NCBI GenBank assembly: GCA_963809815.1
Contig: CAWELM010000015.1
Location: forward strand, 62,001-126,000
Length of the DNA stretch: 64,000 bases
DNA from: CAVVJA01 sp963809815
Lineage (GTDB): Bacteria; Actinomycetota; Actinomycetes; Mycobacteriales; Jatrophihabitantaceae
Direction: 5' to 3'
This document shows, one piece after another, positions 41,588 through 50,036 of the stretch (the stretch's first letter is position 1; every line of letters starts with the position of its first letter). The notes beneath the pieces were generated by a model that did no database searches, had not been told where the DNA came from, and was given only the letters and a program-made list of their open reading frames with translations. Position numbers and translations under genes: made by a program.

Positions 41588-42427
41588 GTGGCGCTGCCCT
41601 CCCGGCCGGATCGCCTGGTCGTCATCGGCGTCCTCAACGTCACCCCGGATTCGTTCTCTGACGGCGGCCGTTTCACCAGTCTTGACGATTCCGTCGCGCA
41701 TGGCTGCCGCCTGGCTGACGACGGCGCCGATCTGGTCGACGTCGGCGGCGAGTCGACGCGCCCAGGTGCCGACCGGGTCGAGGCCGCCGAAGAGGAACGG
41801 CGAGTCATCCCGGTCATCGAGGCGCTGGTCGCCAACGGCGTCCGGGTCAGTATCGACACTTATCGAGCCGTGGTCGCCGAGCGTGCGCTGGCCGCAGGCG
41901 CCTCCGTGGTCAACGACGTGTCGGGCGGGCTGGGAGACCCGGACATGGCGGCGGTGGTCCGTGCGGCCGGGTGCCCATGGATCCTCATGCACTGGCGTGG
42001 GCACAGCCGCCGGATGCAAGACCTGGCCCACTATGTCGACGTCGTCGACGATGTCCGGCGGGAGTTGGCCGAGCGGGTCGAAGCCGTGAATCAAGCCGGT
42101 ATCAGCTCCGACCGGATCGTGATCGATCCCGGCCTCGGGTTCGCCAAGACAGCGGAGCACAACTGGGCGCTGCTCGCCCACCTCGACCTGCTGGTCGGCT
42201 TGGGCCTGCCGGTGCTGATCGGCGCCTCGCGCAAGTCGTTCCTCGGACGTGTGCTCGCAGATCCAGCTGGCACGCCCAGGCCGGTCGACGAGCGAGAGGC
42301 GGCCACGGTCGCGCTGACCGCTTATGCGGCGGCGCAAGGGGCGTGGGGGGTGCGAGTGCACGATGTGCGAGCGAACGTCGATGCCGCTCGCACGATCGCG
42401 GCTGTCCGCGAGGCAGCGGCCCGATGA
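41588..42427 (+). CDS. folP: Dihydropteroate synthase
   Basis: A 279-residue TIM-barrel enzyme joining p-aminobenzoate to dihydropterin. VIGVLNVTPDSFSDGGRF is the family signature, with ADDGADLVDVGGESTRPGADRV, ISIDTYRA-type (VSIDTYRAVVAERA), VNDVSGGLGDPDMAAVV, HWRGH, and DPGLGFAKTAEHNW, VLIGASRKSFLG. The start is GTG 41588. It overlaps folB by 4 bp. This is the functional DHPS type, with the substrate loop intact. Confidence 0.96.
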   Translation: MALPSRPDRLVVIGVLNVTPDSFSDGGRFTSLDDSVAHGCRLADDGADLVDVGGESTRPGADRVEAAEEERRVIPVIEALVANGVRVSIDTYRAVVAERALAAGASVVNDVSGGLGDPDMAAVVRAAGCPWILMHWRGHSRRMQDLAHYVDVVDDVRRELAERVEAVNQAGISSDRIVIDPGLGFAKTAEHNWALLAHLDLLVGLGLPVLIGASRKSFLGRVLADPAGTPRPVDEREAATVALTAYAAAQGAWGVRVHDVRANVDAARTIAAVREAAAR

Positions 42428-42786
42428 CTGACTGCATTGCGCTCACCGGGCTGCGCATACGGGGCCACCACGGCGTATTACCGAGCGAACGACGGGCCGG
42501 GCAGGACTTTGTCGTGGACGTGAGCTTAGATCTTGACCTCGCTCCGGCGGCGTTGTCGGATGATATGGCCGACACCATCGACTACGGAGCATTGGCGGAG
42601 GCGCTAGCAGCCGTGATTCGCGGCGAGCCGGTCAATCTCCTGGAAACCCTCGCGTCCCGCCTCAGCGACGTATGCCTCGCCGACGCCCGCGTGGCTGCCG
42701 CCACCGTCACCGTGCACAAGCCGCAGGCGCCGATCCCGCTGAACTTTCTCGATGTTTCGGTGACTGTGCGTCGAGGTCGGTCGTGA
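42424..42786 (+). CDS. folB: Dihydroneopterin aldolase
   Basis: A 120-residue enzyme that cleaves dihydroneopterin to 6-hydroxymethyl-dihydropterin. IALTGLRIRGHHGVLPSERRAGQDFVVDVSLDLD is the characteristic N-terminus, with Glu and Tyr active-site residues in DTIDYGALAEAL. The final VTVHKPQAPIPLNF contains the catalytic Lys. It overlaps folP and folK by 4 bp each. Confidence 0.95.
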   Translation: MTDCIALTGLRIRGHHGVLPSERRAGQDFVVDVSLDLDLAPAALSDDMADTIDYGALAEALAAVIRGEPVNLLETLASRLSDVCLADARVAAATVTVHKPQAPIPLNFLDVSVTVRRGRS

Positions 42787-43274
42787 GTAATGCCGTCCTG
42801 TCGGTTGGCTCCAATCTGGGCGATCGGCTGGCGTACCTGCGATCCGCGCTGGATCGGATGCGGCCGTGCGTCGACGCGGTTTCGCCGGTGTACGAGACTC
42901 CACCCTGGGGCCCGGTGAGCCAGCCTGACTATCTCAACGCGGTGATCCTCGCGTCCGACGACACTGCCGACCCACCTGTCTGGCTCGCTCGGGCGCACGC
43001 CGCTGAGGACGCGGCCGGCCGGGTTCGTGACCAGCGCTGGGGGCCTCGTACGCTCGACGTCGACGTGATCGCGGTTGACGACATCGAGCTGAATGACCCG
43101 GACCTAACCTTGCCGCACCCACTGGCGGCGGAGCGGGCGTTCGTCCTCGTCCCGTGGCTAGCCGTCGATCCGGAGGCCCGGTTGTCTGGTGGATCGGTCG
43201 CCGACTTGGTGGCCCAACTGCCCCCGAGCGAGATCTCTGCCGTGCGCATGCGGCCCGATCTGGTGCTGAGGTAG
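42783..43274 (+). CDS. folK: 6-hydroxymethyl-7,8-dihydropterin pyrophosphokinase
   Basis: A 163-residue HPPK. AVLSVGSNLGDRLAYLRSALDRM is the N-terminal ATP-loop motif, VSPVYETPPWGPVSQPDYLNAVILA follows, and RWGPRTLDVDVIAVDD is the metal-binding signature (DxD). The tail LPHPLAAERAFVLVPWLAVDPEA completes the family pattern. The start is GTG 42783. Confidence 0.95.
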   Translation: MSNAVLSVGSNLGDRLAYLRSALDRMRPCVDAVSPVYETPPWGPVSQPDYLNAVILASDDTADPPVWLARAHAAEDAAGRVRDQRWGPRTLDVDVIAVDDIELNDPDLTLPHPLAAERAFVLVPWLAVDPEARLSGGSVADLVAQLPPSEISAVRMRPDLVLR

Positions 43275-43276
43275 CG

Positions 43277-43747
43277 GTGCGTAGGACGAGCGTCGGTGAT
43301 CTGATTCTGCCCTTCGTGATCGTGGGGCTGGTGGTTTATCTCGTCTTCCGGTTCTTCTACGGTTCGATCCCGCCACTCCAGTACGTCTTGCCGATCCCCA
43401 TTGCGATCTTGGCCATCGTCGAGTTCTCGCTGGCACGCCGGGTACGGGCGGTCGTGCATCATGATCGTGATGCCAAGCCGATGGCCGCCATCTCGGTAGC
43501 GCGATCCGTAGCCCTGGGCAAGGCTTCCTCGCTCGTCGCGGCCGGGATCTGTGGTGCTGCCGTGGGAGTGATCGCCCGCGTTGCGCCCGATGCCTCGACG
43601 GTTCGCGCGGCCGGCAACGACTTGCGGGTCGCACTGCTGCTGCTCGTGGCTGGCGGGTTACTGCTCGTCGCGGGGCTTTTGTTGGAGCGGGCTGGGATAG
43701 ACCCCTCGATTAAACGCCCAGCTAACGGGAATGCCCCAGGTGGATAA
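43277..43747 (+). CDS. DUF3180 membrane protein
   Basis: A 156-residue four-helix membrane protein (LILPFVIVGLVVYLVFRFF, VLPIPIAILAIVEFSL, ASSLVAAGICGAAVGVI, LLLLVAGGLLLVAGLLLE) separated by an Arg/His-rich loop (RRVRAVVHHDRDAKP). It is encoded right after folK, as in mycobacteria (Rv3605c position). The start is GTG 43277. Function unknown. Confidence 0.88.
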   Translation: MRRTSVGDLILPFVIVGLVVYLVFRFFYGSIPPLQYVLPIPIAILAIVEFSLARRVRAVVHHDRDAKPMAAISVARSVALGKASSLVAAGICGAAVGVIARVAPDASTVRAAGNDLRVALLLLVAGGLLLVAGLLLERAGIDPSIKRPANGNAPGG

Positions 43748-43816
43748 GCAGATCGTTTCTGACGGCGTTCCGGCCAGCCGCCTTGGCTGACCCGCTTTCG
43801 GCGGTAAGCTCGCCAA

Positions 43817-44962
43817 ATGCCTCGTTCCCGAGCGCGTACTTTGCTGCGCTGGCTCGGCATCTTGTTGGTGCTTGGGCTTGGCGCGATGGCCGTCGCCCTG
43901 GTCGTCCTGGGTGATTCCCAAAAGCAGCTACGGATTGGCGTGCTGCTGGGAATCTGGGCAGCCGTTGTGGCGTACTTCCTGCCATCGCGCCGCGAGGAGC
44001 AGCCCCAAGCCGTCGCGACCGGTCATGACCCGTCGCGCGTGTACAACGACGTCGGGATACGAACCGCGCCGGACCCGCGACGTGAGTTCCGGGAATACCA
44101 AGCGCAGTTGGAGCGGACCTTTCGGCGTGACATGGACCAGGCGCTCAGTGAGCACCTCGCTCGGCTGAGGGGCGAGGTTGCCTTGCTCCGCAACGATCTC
44201 GTCGAGCAAGTCAACGGACAGCTTCGCCTGGAACGAACTGAGACGACCCGAGCCCTTGGGTCGGACATCGAGGGTCTACAACAGGAGATCCGCCGGCTCG
44301 CGGCCTCGCGGGAGTACCTGACGTCAGTCCCGACATTGACCGCTACAAGGGAGACCGTGACCGTAGCGGCTGCACCCGGCGACGCGTCCGGGGCCGGACA
44401 GCGCAGCGTTCCGCGGGTCGTTTCGTCGCCTCCGGCGCGCCCCGTTACCGGTCATGCCGGCCTTGGAGATGCCTCCACTGGCTCCGCCACCGGTGTCCCT
44501 CCCGCCGATCGGTTCGATTCCGGTCCCGCCCGGCGGAGCGATGGCCAGCCCGCCACCGCGCGCCGCGTCGCCGCTAGCGACGCCTTCGGTGACGCCACGG
44601 CCGGCGACGCCGCCTTTGGCCACGTCACGTCCGGTAATGCCGCCATCGGCGATGTCCCGTCCAGGGATGCCATCATCGGCGACCCAGCGCCCGGCGACGC
44701 CACCTCCCGCGCCGCCGCGCCCCGCGGCATCGCCGCTAGCGAGTGCGATCCCACCGGCTCGGGCGGCAGCGCCCCTTTCCCCGGTTGCCCCACCACGCAC
44801 GGACATGCCGCCGACCCGCTCGGCGGGGTCCGCGATCTCGACGCCGCCGTTCACGCCCCCGCCGCCCACGCCGCCGCAACGAGTCCAGCCGGCGCCGTAC
44901 CCGGCCCGCGCCGCGACACCGGTCCAGCCAGCCAACGGCACTGGTCTGGCGGGGTTCAGTAA
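43817..44962 (+). CDS. DUF6779-like membrane and coiled-coil protein, probably frameshifted
   Basis: The equivalent of the mycobacterial gene Rv3604c by position. Two helices (about 9-32 and 38-55) precede a polar segment, then a coiled region (REFREYQAQLERTFRRDMDQALSEHLARLRGEVALLRNDLVEQ) to about 175. After about residue 205 this frame becomes Gly/Ala/Asp-rich and ends at 44962. The +1 frame, from about 44440, is instead Pro-rich (PALEMPPLAPPPV-type) and continues to 45290, ending in IGVFRDMNDNDIVPALPDGYVGRRRR. A CCCC run at 44440-44443 lies at the junction. I favour a frameshift that removes the true C-terminus of about 280 residues. The 381-residue form as written is the alternative. Confidence 0.65.
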   Translation: MPRSRARTLLRWLGILLVLGLGAMAVALVVLGDSQKQLRIGVLLGIWAAVVAYFLPSRREEQPQAVATGHDPSRVYNDVGIRTAPDPRREFREYQAQLERTFRRDMDQALSEHLARLRGEVALLRNDLVEQVNGQLRLERTETTRALGSDIEGLQQEIRRLAASREYLTSVPTLTATRETVTVAAAPGDASGAGQRSVPRVVSSPPARPVTGHAGLGDASTGSATGVPPADRFDSGPARRSDGQPATARRVAASDAFGDATAGDAAFGHVTSGNAAIGDVPSRDAIIGDPAPGDATSRAAAPRGIAASECDPTGSGGSAPFPGCPTTHGHAADPLGGVRDLDAAVHAPAAHAAATSPAGAVPGPRRDTGPASQRHWSGGVQ

Positions 44963-45290
44963 CGACTTGGGAGCTATGCGCCCGCAACCGCCCGCGTCCG
45001 CATCGGGTTGGGGCGCGCCGTCGCCGAGTTCGCTGCCGTCCGCGGCTGCTCCGCTGCCACCGTCGACTCCGTGGTCTACCGCCCGACCCGCGGGCAATGG
45101 CGTGCCCGCGCCGGAGCCGTATGCGCCGCCGGATCCGTTCGGCGAGATGCCGAGAATCGGAGTGTTCCGGGACATGAACGACAACGACATTGTCCCGGCG
45201 CTACCGGATGGGTACGTCGGGCGGCGCCGCCGCCCGAGCGCGCCTGCGCACTCGGGCGCACCGGCCAACGGTATGTCCGGGCTCATCTGA
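44444..45290 (+). pseudogene. Displaced C-terminal frame of the DUF6779-like gene
   Basis: An open frame without its own plausible start, Pro/Ala/Ser-rich with a conserved-looking acidic and basic end (DPFGEMPRIGVF..DMNDNDIVPALPDGYVGRRRR). It picks up where the 43817 gene switches from protein-like to less convincing sequence. If the gene is whole, the product is about 490 residues after a one-base shift near 44440. It could also be a sequencing or assembly artefact. Confidence 0.45.
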
Positions 45291-45322
45291 CCCGAGCGAT
45301 CGGCGCTACGGCTCGAGCCCAG

Positions 45323-45646
45323 CTAGTCGTGATCGAAGGGCCAGCCGCCGTCCGCAACAAGTTCGGCGGCGCCTTTTTCGATCGCTTCGGCCGCGGTGCG
45401 GATCTCGGCATCCAGCTCGACACCCGTCTGGTCAGCGAGCAGGTAAACGCGATACGCGAGCTCGCCCAGTCGGCCGGACCAGCTGGCGTTCGGCCGGAAT
45501 GGCCGACGTCCGCGATCGGTGATCTCGGTCGCCGTTGTCGACAGCGCGCCGAGGAGGCTCTGTAGCTCGAGCAGTAACGCCGGGGCGGTCGCGTGCAGGC
45601 CGGCGAGGTCGGCACTGTGGGCGACAGTTGGCTGCAGGTCGTTCAC
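45323..45646 (-). CDS. Small MazG-like helical protein
   Basis: A 107-residue protein starting at GTG 45646 (V-N-D-L-Q-P-T). It is helical, with WSGRLGELAYRVYLLADQTGVELDAEIRTAAEAIEKGAAELVADGGWPFDHD resembling MazG-type NTP-pyrophosphohydrolase helices with a metal-binding E/D pattern. Similarity is only partial, so an enzymatic role is a guess. It is encoded opposite to the folate and pantothenate genes. The frame is open further upstream, but only as an out-of-frame shadow of intergenic DNA. Confidence 0.65.
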   Translation of the reverse strand: MNDLQPTVAHSADLAGLHATAPALLLELQSLLGALSTTATEITDRGRRPFRPNASWSGRLGELAYRVYLLADQTGVELDAEIRTAAEAIEKGAAELVADGGWPFDHD

Positions 45647-45807
45647 GGGCGACCAACATACTGCCTTTGGTCGCGCGGTACGCGGTCCACACGCTGGGGT
45701 AGGTCGATCGGCCGCGTAGGCTCGGGCGCGGTCTGCCCTGCTGACCGGCCCCAGCGTCCCGAGGACTCCCCCTGACCACGACACCTGCCACTCCCGCGCG
45801 ACTACGG

Positions 45808-46659
45808 GTGGGGATCGTCGCGACCGGGCGAGTCGGTAGCGTGCTCGGCTCGGCCCTCGCCCGGGCCGGGCATCAGATCGTGGCCGCGAGCGGGGTATCG
45901 GACGCGTCTCGGCGGCGGGCCGAGCGGTGGCTTCCCGGAGTGCCACTGCGTCCACCCGACGAAGTCGTCGCGGCGGCTGACCTCGTGCTCCTCGCCGTCC
46001 CGGACGATCAACTCCGGCCGCTGGTTGCCGGTCTGGCGGCCACCGAGGTCTGGCGGCGTGGACAACTCGTGGCGCACACCTCCGGTGCCCACGGGATCGA
46101 CGTTCTCGATCCGGCTGCGGCCCGGGGCGTACTACCGCTGGCGCTACACCCGGTCATGACCTTCACCGGCCGGCCCGAGGATCTCGATCGGCTCGAGGGA
46201 GCGAGTTTCGGGGTCACGGCCCCGGACGAGCTGCGGCCGGTGGCCGAGGCGTTGGTCGTCGAACTCGGCGGCGAACCGATCTGGGTTCCGGAATCGGCCC
46301 GTCCGCTCTACCATGCTGCCCTCACGATGGGCGCCAACTACCTCGTGACGCTGGTCAACGACGCGACCGACACGCTGGCCCGAGCGGGGATCCAGTCGGC
46401 CTCCCGTCTCATCGCTCCGCTGCTCAGCGCCGCCCTGGACAATGCGCTTCGGCTGGGCGACGGCGCCATGACCGGTCCGGTGTCTCGGGGTGACACTGCG
46501 ACCGTGGCCGGCCATCTGGAGACCCTGCGGCGGGCGGCGCCCGAGGTTGTGCCGACATACGTCGCGATGGCCCGACGGACCGCACAGCGGGCCGAACAGT
46601 CCGGCCGACTACCGGCGTCCCGAGCGGCAGAACTGAACTCCGTGCTGGAGTCGAAATGA
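45808..46659 (+). CDS. Rossmann-fold DUF2520 protein
   Basis: A 283-residue protein like Rv3603c. The N-terminal Rossmann fingerprint begins directly at VGIVATGRVGSVLGSALARAG, then ADLVLLAVPDDQL. The second domain (about 160-280) is helical (DUF2520): LYHAALTMGANYLVTLVNDATDTLARAG and GPVSRGDTATVAGHLETL. GTG 45808 is used. A rare CTG at 45772 would give a 12-residue extension closer to homologues' N-termini. It overlaps panC by 4 bp. Pathway role unknown, though the gene is often fused to or adjacent to panC. Confidence 0.85.
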   Translation: MGIVATGRVGSVLGSALARAGHQIVAASGVSDASRRRAERWLPGVPLRPPDEVVAAADLVLLAVPDDQLRPLVAGLAATEVWRRGQLVAHTSGAHGIDVLDPAAARGVLPLALHPVMTFTGRPEDLDRLEGASFGVTAPDELRPVAEALVVELGGEPIWVPESARPLYHAALTMGANYLVTLVNDATDTLARAGIQSASRLIAPLLSAALDNALRLGDGAMTGPVSRGDTATVAGHLETLRRAAPEVVPTYVAMARRTAQRAEQSGRLPASRAAELNSVLESK

Positions 46660-47474
46660 TCGTCGCTCACACCCGCGCCGAGCTCGCGGCTGCCCGAGCG
46701 GAGCTCGTCGCGCCGATCGGTCTGGTGCCGACGATGGGTGCGCTGCATATCGGGCACGCAGCGTTGCTCGCCGTTGCTCGAGCTGACTGCATGTCAGTGG
46801 TGGCCAGCATCTTCGTCAACCCATTGCAGTTCGGTGCCGGGGAGGATCTTGACCGGTACCCGCGATCTCTCGCGGCGGACTTGGCGATGTGCGACCGAGC
46901 GGGCGTGGACGTGGTGTGGGTGCCATCGGTCGGCGACGTCTACCCGGGCGGCACTCCGCAAGTAACCGTTTCGCCGGGGCCGCTCGCGGATGAGCTGGAA
47001 GGTGCGGTTCGACCCGGGCATTTCGTCGGCGTACTGACCGTGGTCGCCAAACTCTTCGGCCTGGTCCGACCGGACGCCGCATACCTGGGCGAGAAGGACT
47101 ACCAGCAGCAGGTGCTCGTGCGGCAAATGTCCGCAGACCTTGAATTGGGCGTCGACGTCGTCACCGTGCCGACAGTGCGCGATCCGGACGGGCTCGCCGT
47201 CTCGAGTCGGAACATTTATCTGTCGACGACCGACCGGGAACAGGCACTTGGCCTGTCCCGGAGCTTGCGAGCCGGGCAGCAGGCCGCCTCGGCTGGTCCA
47301 GCTGCCGTGCTCGCGGCGGCCAAGGCGGCTCTCGACCCGGCACTCGATGTCGACTACCTGACGCTGCGGGCGCCGGACCTAGGTGCCGTGGCGGACCACG
47401 GTCCGGCGCGGTTGCTCGGTGCCGTGCGGGCCGGCAAGACCCGGCTCATCGACAACGTCGAGGTGATCCTCTGA
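46656..47474 (+). CDS. panC: Pantothenate synthetase
   Basis: A 272-residue enzyme joining pantoate and beta-alanine with ATP. VPTMGALHIGHAALL is the HIGH-like nucleotide motif, IFVNPLQFGAGEDLDRYPRSLAADL and AYLGEKDYQQQVLVRQM are substrate motifs, and VSSRNIYLST is the KMSKS-like loop. ATG 46656 overlaps DUF2520. Its stop shares a base with nadB's start (TGATG). panD does not follow. Confidence 0.95.
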   Translation: MIVAHTRAELAAARAELVAPIGLVPTMGALHIGHAALLAVARADCMSVVASIFVNPLQFGAGEDLDRYPRSLAADLAMCDRAGVDVVWVPSVGDVYPGGTPQVTVSPGPLADELEGAVRPGHFVGVLTVVAKLFGLVRPDAAYLGEKDYQQQVLVRQMSADLELGVDVVTVPTVRDPDGLAVSSRNIYLSTTDREQALGLSRSLRAGQQAASAGPAAVLAAAKAALDPALDVDYLTLRAPDLGAVADHGPARLLGAVRAGKTRLIDNVEVIL

Positions 47475-49117
47475 TGCTGCCGATGCGTCTGCGGGCTCCA
47501 GCGGCGGGCTGGCATACGGAAACCGACGTGGTGATCGTCGGATCCGGAATTGCCGGGCTGTCCACCGCGCTGCAGATCGCTCGCCAGTCGCCTCTGCGCG
47601 TCCTCGTCGTGACCAAGGACGTGCTGGCCGCCGGATCCACGCGCTGGGCCCAGGGCGGCATCGCCGCGGCCCTAGGCGTCGGCGACAGCCCTGAGCAGCA
47701 CTTCGCGGACACGATCGCCGCGGGCGACGGGATCTGTGATCAAACGGCGGTTCGCGTCCTGGTCCGGGAGGGTCCAGCGGCGGTGCATGAGCTCGCTTCC
47801 ATCGGCGCCCGGTTCGATCGCGCCTGGGACGGGCAGTTGGCCTTGACCCGCGAGGGTGGACATCACCGAGACCGGGTCGCCCACGCGGGGGGAGACGCTA
47901 CCGGCGCCGAGATCGAGCGTGCCTTGGAGGCGCGGGTGCTGTCGGCCTCGGGTGTGGATGTCATCGAGCATGCCGTCGTGCTCGACTTGCTCCGCGACAC
48001 AGCCGGTGTGGCCTGTGGGGTCACGCTGCACGTCTTGGACGAGGGCCAGCGGGACGGGGTGGGCGCGGTGCATGCCCGCGCCGTCGTACTGGCCACCGGC
48101 GGCCTCGGCCAGGTTTACACCGCTACCACCAATCCGGCGGTCTCCACCGGCGACGGCGTGGCGGCGGCTCTGCGGGCTGGAGCCGTCGTACGCGATCTGG
48201 AGTTCGTGCAGTTTCACCCGACGGTGGTCTGGCTGGGCGGTCGATCCCGAGGGCAGCAGCCGCTCGTCAGCGAGGCGGTGCGGGGCGAAGGGGCTGTCCT
48301 GGTTGACGATGGCGGCATCCCGTTCATGGCCGGCCAGCACGAGCTGGCGGACCTCGCACCGCGGGACGTCGTCGCAAAGGCCATGCTGAGGCGGATGCGC
48401 GAGACCGGCACTGAGCACGTCTGGCTCGATGGTCGGGCGTTCGGCGTCGAGAAATGGCGGGCCCGGTTTCCGACTATCTACGCGACGCTGACGAGCCTGG
48501 GAATCGATCCGGTGCACGAATTGATTCCGGTGATACCGGCATGTCACTACGCATCAGGCGGGGTTCGCACAGATCTCGTTGGACGATCTACGGTGCCGGC
48601 GCTGTACGCGTGCGGGGAGGCCGCCTGTACTGGCGTGCATGGCGCGAACCGACTGGCGTCCAACTCGCTCTTGGAGGGTCTGGTGTTTGGGCGACGGATC
48701 GCGTCGGAGCTGGTGGCCGATCTTGGTGCGCCGGCAGCGACCGGGGCGCCAGCCGATCCCGAAGGCGATTCGGCCGTGGTAGACGACTCGGTGCGCTCAC
48801 GCCTACAGCAGATCATGTCGTCACACGTGGGGGTGCTTCGCGACCGAGCGGGTTTGGATGTGGCGACGGCCGAGCTTGCCGAGCTAACTACCCGCACCGG
48901 GGCCACCGGCGCCACTGAGGGTTGGGAAACCAGCAATCTGCTCACCGTGTCGACGGCGTTGACCGCGGCCGCCCGCGCGCGCGAGGAGACGCGCGGGTCG
49001 CACTGGCGGGAGGACTTTCCGCAACGCGACGATGTGCGGTGGACGGGGCATTTGGACATCCGCCTTGATTCGGACGGAATCGTTCGACAACGGTTTGTCA
49101 CGGATGTAGTGCCATGA
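47474..49117 (+). CDS. nadB: L-aspartate oxidase
   Basis: A 547-residue FAD enzyme oxidising L-aspartate to iminoaspartate for quinolinate synthesis. The FAD loop is VVIVGSGIAGLSTALQIA. The catalytic and substrate region is TREGGHHRDRVAHAGGDATG, and QFHPTVVW with LVSEAVRGEGAVLVDDGG and HYASGGVRTDLVGRSTVPALYACGEAACTGVHGANRLASNSLLEGLVFGRR is the succinate-dehydrogenase-like signature. The C-terminal helical domain is shortened. The partner nadA is not in this window. Confidence 0.95.
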   Translation: MLPMRLRAPAAGWHTETDVVIVGSGIAGLSTALQIARQSPLRVLVVTKDVLAAGSTRWAQGGIAAALGVGDSPEQHFADTIAAGDGICDQTAVRVLVREGPAAVHELASIGARFDRAWDGQLALTREGGHHRDRVAHAGGDATGAEIERALEARVLSASGVDVIEHAVVLDLLRDTAGVACGVTLHVLDEGQRDGVGAVHARAVVLATGGLGQVYTATTNPAVSTGDGVAAALRAGAVVRDLEFVQFHPTVVWLGGRSRGQQPLVSEAVRGEGAVLVDDGGIPFMAGQHELADLAPRDVVAKAMLRRMRETGTEHVWLDGRAFGVEKWRARFPTIYATLTSLGIDPVHELIPVIPACHYASGGVRTDLVGRSTVPALYACGEAACTGVHGANRLASNSLLEGLVFGRRIASELVADLGAPAATGAPADPEGDSAVVDDSVRSRLQQIMSSHVGVLRDRAGLDVATAELAELTTRTGATGATEGWETSNLLTVSTALTAAARAREETRGSHWREDFPQRDDVRWTGHLDIRLDSDGIVRQRFVTDVVP

Positions 49118-49145
49118 TCCGATCCATGACCGGTGGAGCGCGGTC

Positions 49146-50036
49146 ATGAGGCCGGTCGACCCTTCGGTGCGCGCGATCGTTGAGTCCGCGAGGCTGGCGC
49201 CATGGCTGGTCGACGACGTGGTGTCCCGCGCGCTCGTCGAGGATATCGGCGCCGAAGGCGACGTGACCACGCTGGCGACGGTGCCGGGAATCCTGATGGG
49301 TCGCGCGGACCTGGTGCCGCGGACGGCCGGGGTCGTGGCCGGGCTTCCCGTCGCAGCGTGGGTTTTCGACAGCGTCGGGCAGGGTCGGGTGCGGATGGAG
49401 TTCGGTTCGATCGACGGCGCGACGGTCGAACCGGGCGAGGTACTGGCCACGGTGCGCGGTCCCGTTCGGGATCTGCTGACGGCCGAACGCACCGCGCTGA
49501 ACCTGCTAGGGCACCTGTCCGGTATCGCGACCCTGACCCGCCGGTGGGTAGACGCGGTCGCGGGGACCGGTGTCCAGATACGAGACACGCGCAAGACCCT
49601 CCCGGGCCTGCGCACCTTGGAGAAGTACGCGGTGCGCTGTGGCGGTGGGGTGAACCATCGCATGTCGTTGTCGGACGCGGCCCTGATCAAGGACAACCAT
49701 GTCGCCGCGGCGGGCGGCGTCGTCACCGCGTTCGATCGGGTCCGTGCGAAATACCCCGACTTGCCGGTGGAGGTCGAGGTCGACACCGTCGCTCAGGCCC
49801 GTGAAGTCATCGACGCCGGCGCGGATCTGGTGCTGCTGGACAACATGTCGCCGGGCGAGATGCGCGAGGTCGTCGCGTACGTCCGCGAGTCCGGGTCGAG
49901 GGCCAAGCTCGAAGCATCCGGAGGGCTGACGCTCGACCGGGCCGCTGAGATCGCTGCGACCGGCGTGGACTACCTGGCGATTGGCGCGCTGACCCATTCC
50001 GCTCCCGCGCTCGACATCGGAATGGACGTGCCCTGA
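49146..50036 (+). CDS. nadC: Nicotinate-nucleotide pyrophosphorylase (carboxylating)
   Basis: A 296-residue enzyme converting quinolinate to nicotinate mononucleotide. VSRALVEDIGAEGDVTTLATVP is the N-terminus. TVRGPVRDLLTAERTALNLLGHLSGIATLTRR holds the phosphoribosyl motif, and IRDTRKTLPGLRTLEKYAVRCGGGVNHRMSLSDAALIKDNHV holds the active-site Lys and Arg. VEVDTVAQAREVIDAGADLVLLDNMSPGEMREVV and DYLAIGALTHSAPALDIGMD finish the barrel. ATG 49146 follows nadB by 28 bp. It overlaps coaX by one base (TGATG). Confidence 0.95.
   Translation: MRPVDPSVRAIVESARLAPWLVDDVVSRALVEDIGAEGDVTTLATVPGILMGRADLVPRTAGVVAGLPVAAWVFDSVGQGRVRMEFGSIDGATVEPGEVLATVRGPVRDLLTAERTALNLLGHLSGIATLTRRWVDAVAGTGVQIRDTRKTLPGLRTLEKYAVRCGGGVNHRMSLSDAALIKDNHVAAAGGVVTAFDRVRAKYPDLPVEVEVDTVAQAREVIDAGADLVLLDNMSPGEMREVVAYVRESGSRAKLEASGGLTLDRAAEIAATGVDYLAIGALTHSAPALDIGMDVP

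Noticed and set aside
44324..45286. 320-residue Gly-rich open frame on the minus strand
   Set aside because: Mirror image of the Pro-rich plus-strand sequence (CCG/CGG read as GGC). No independent start or family match.
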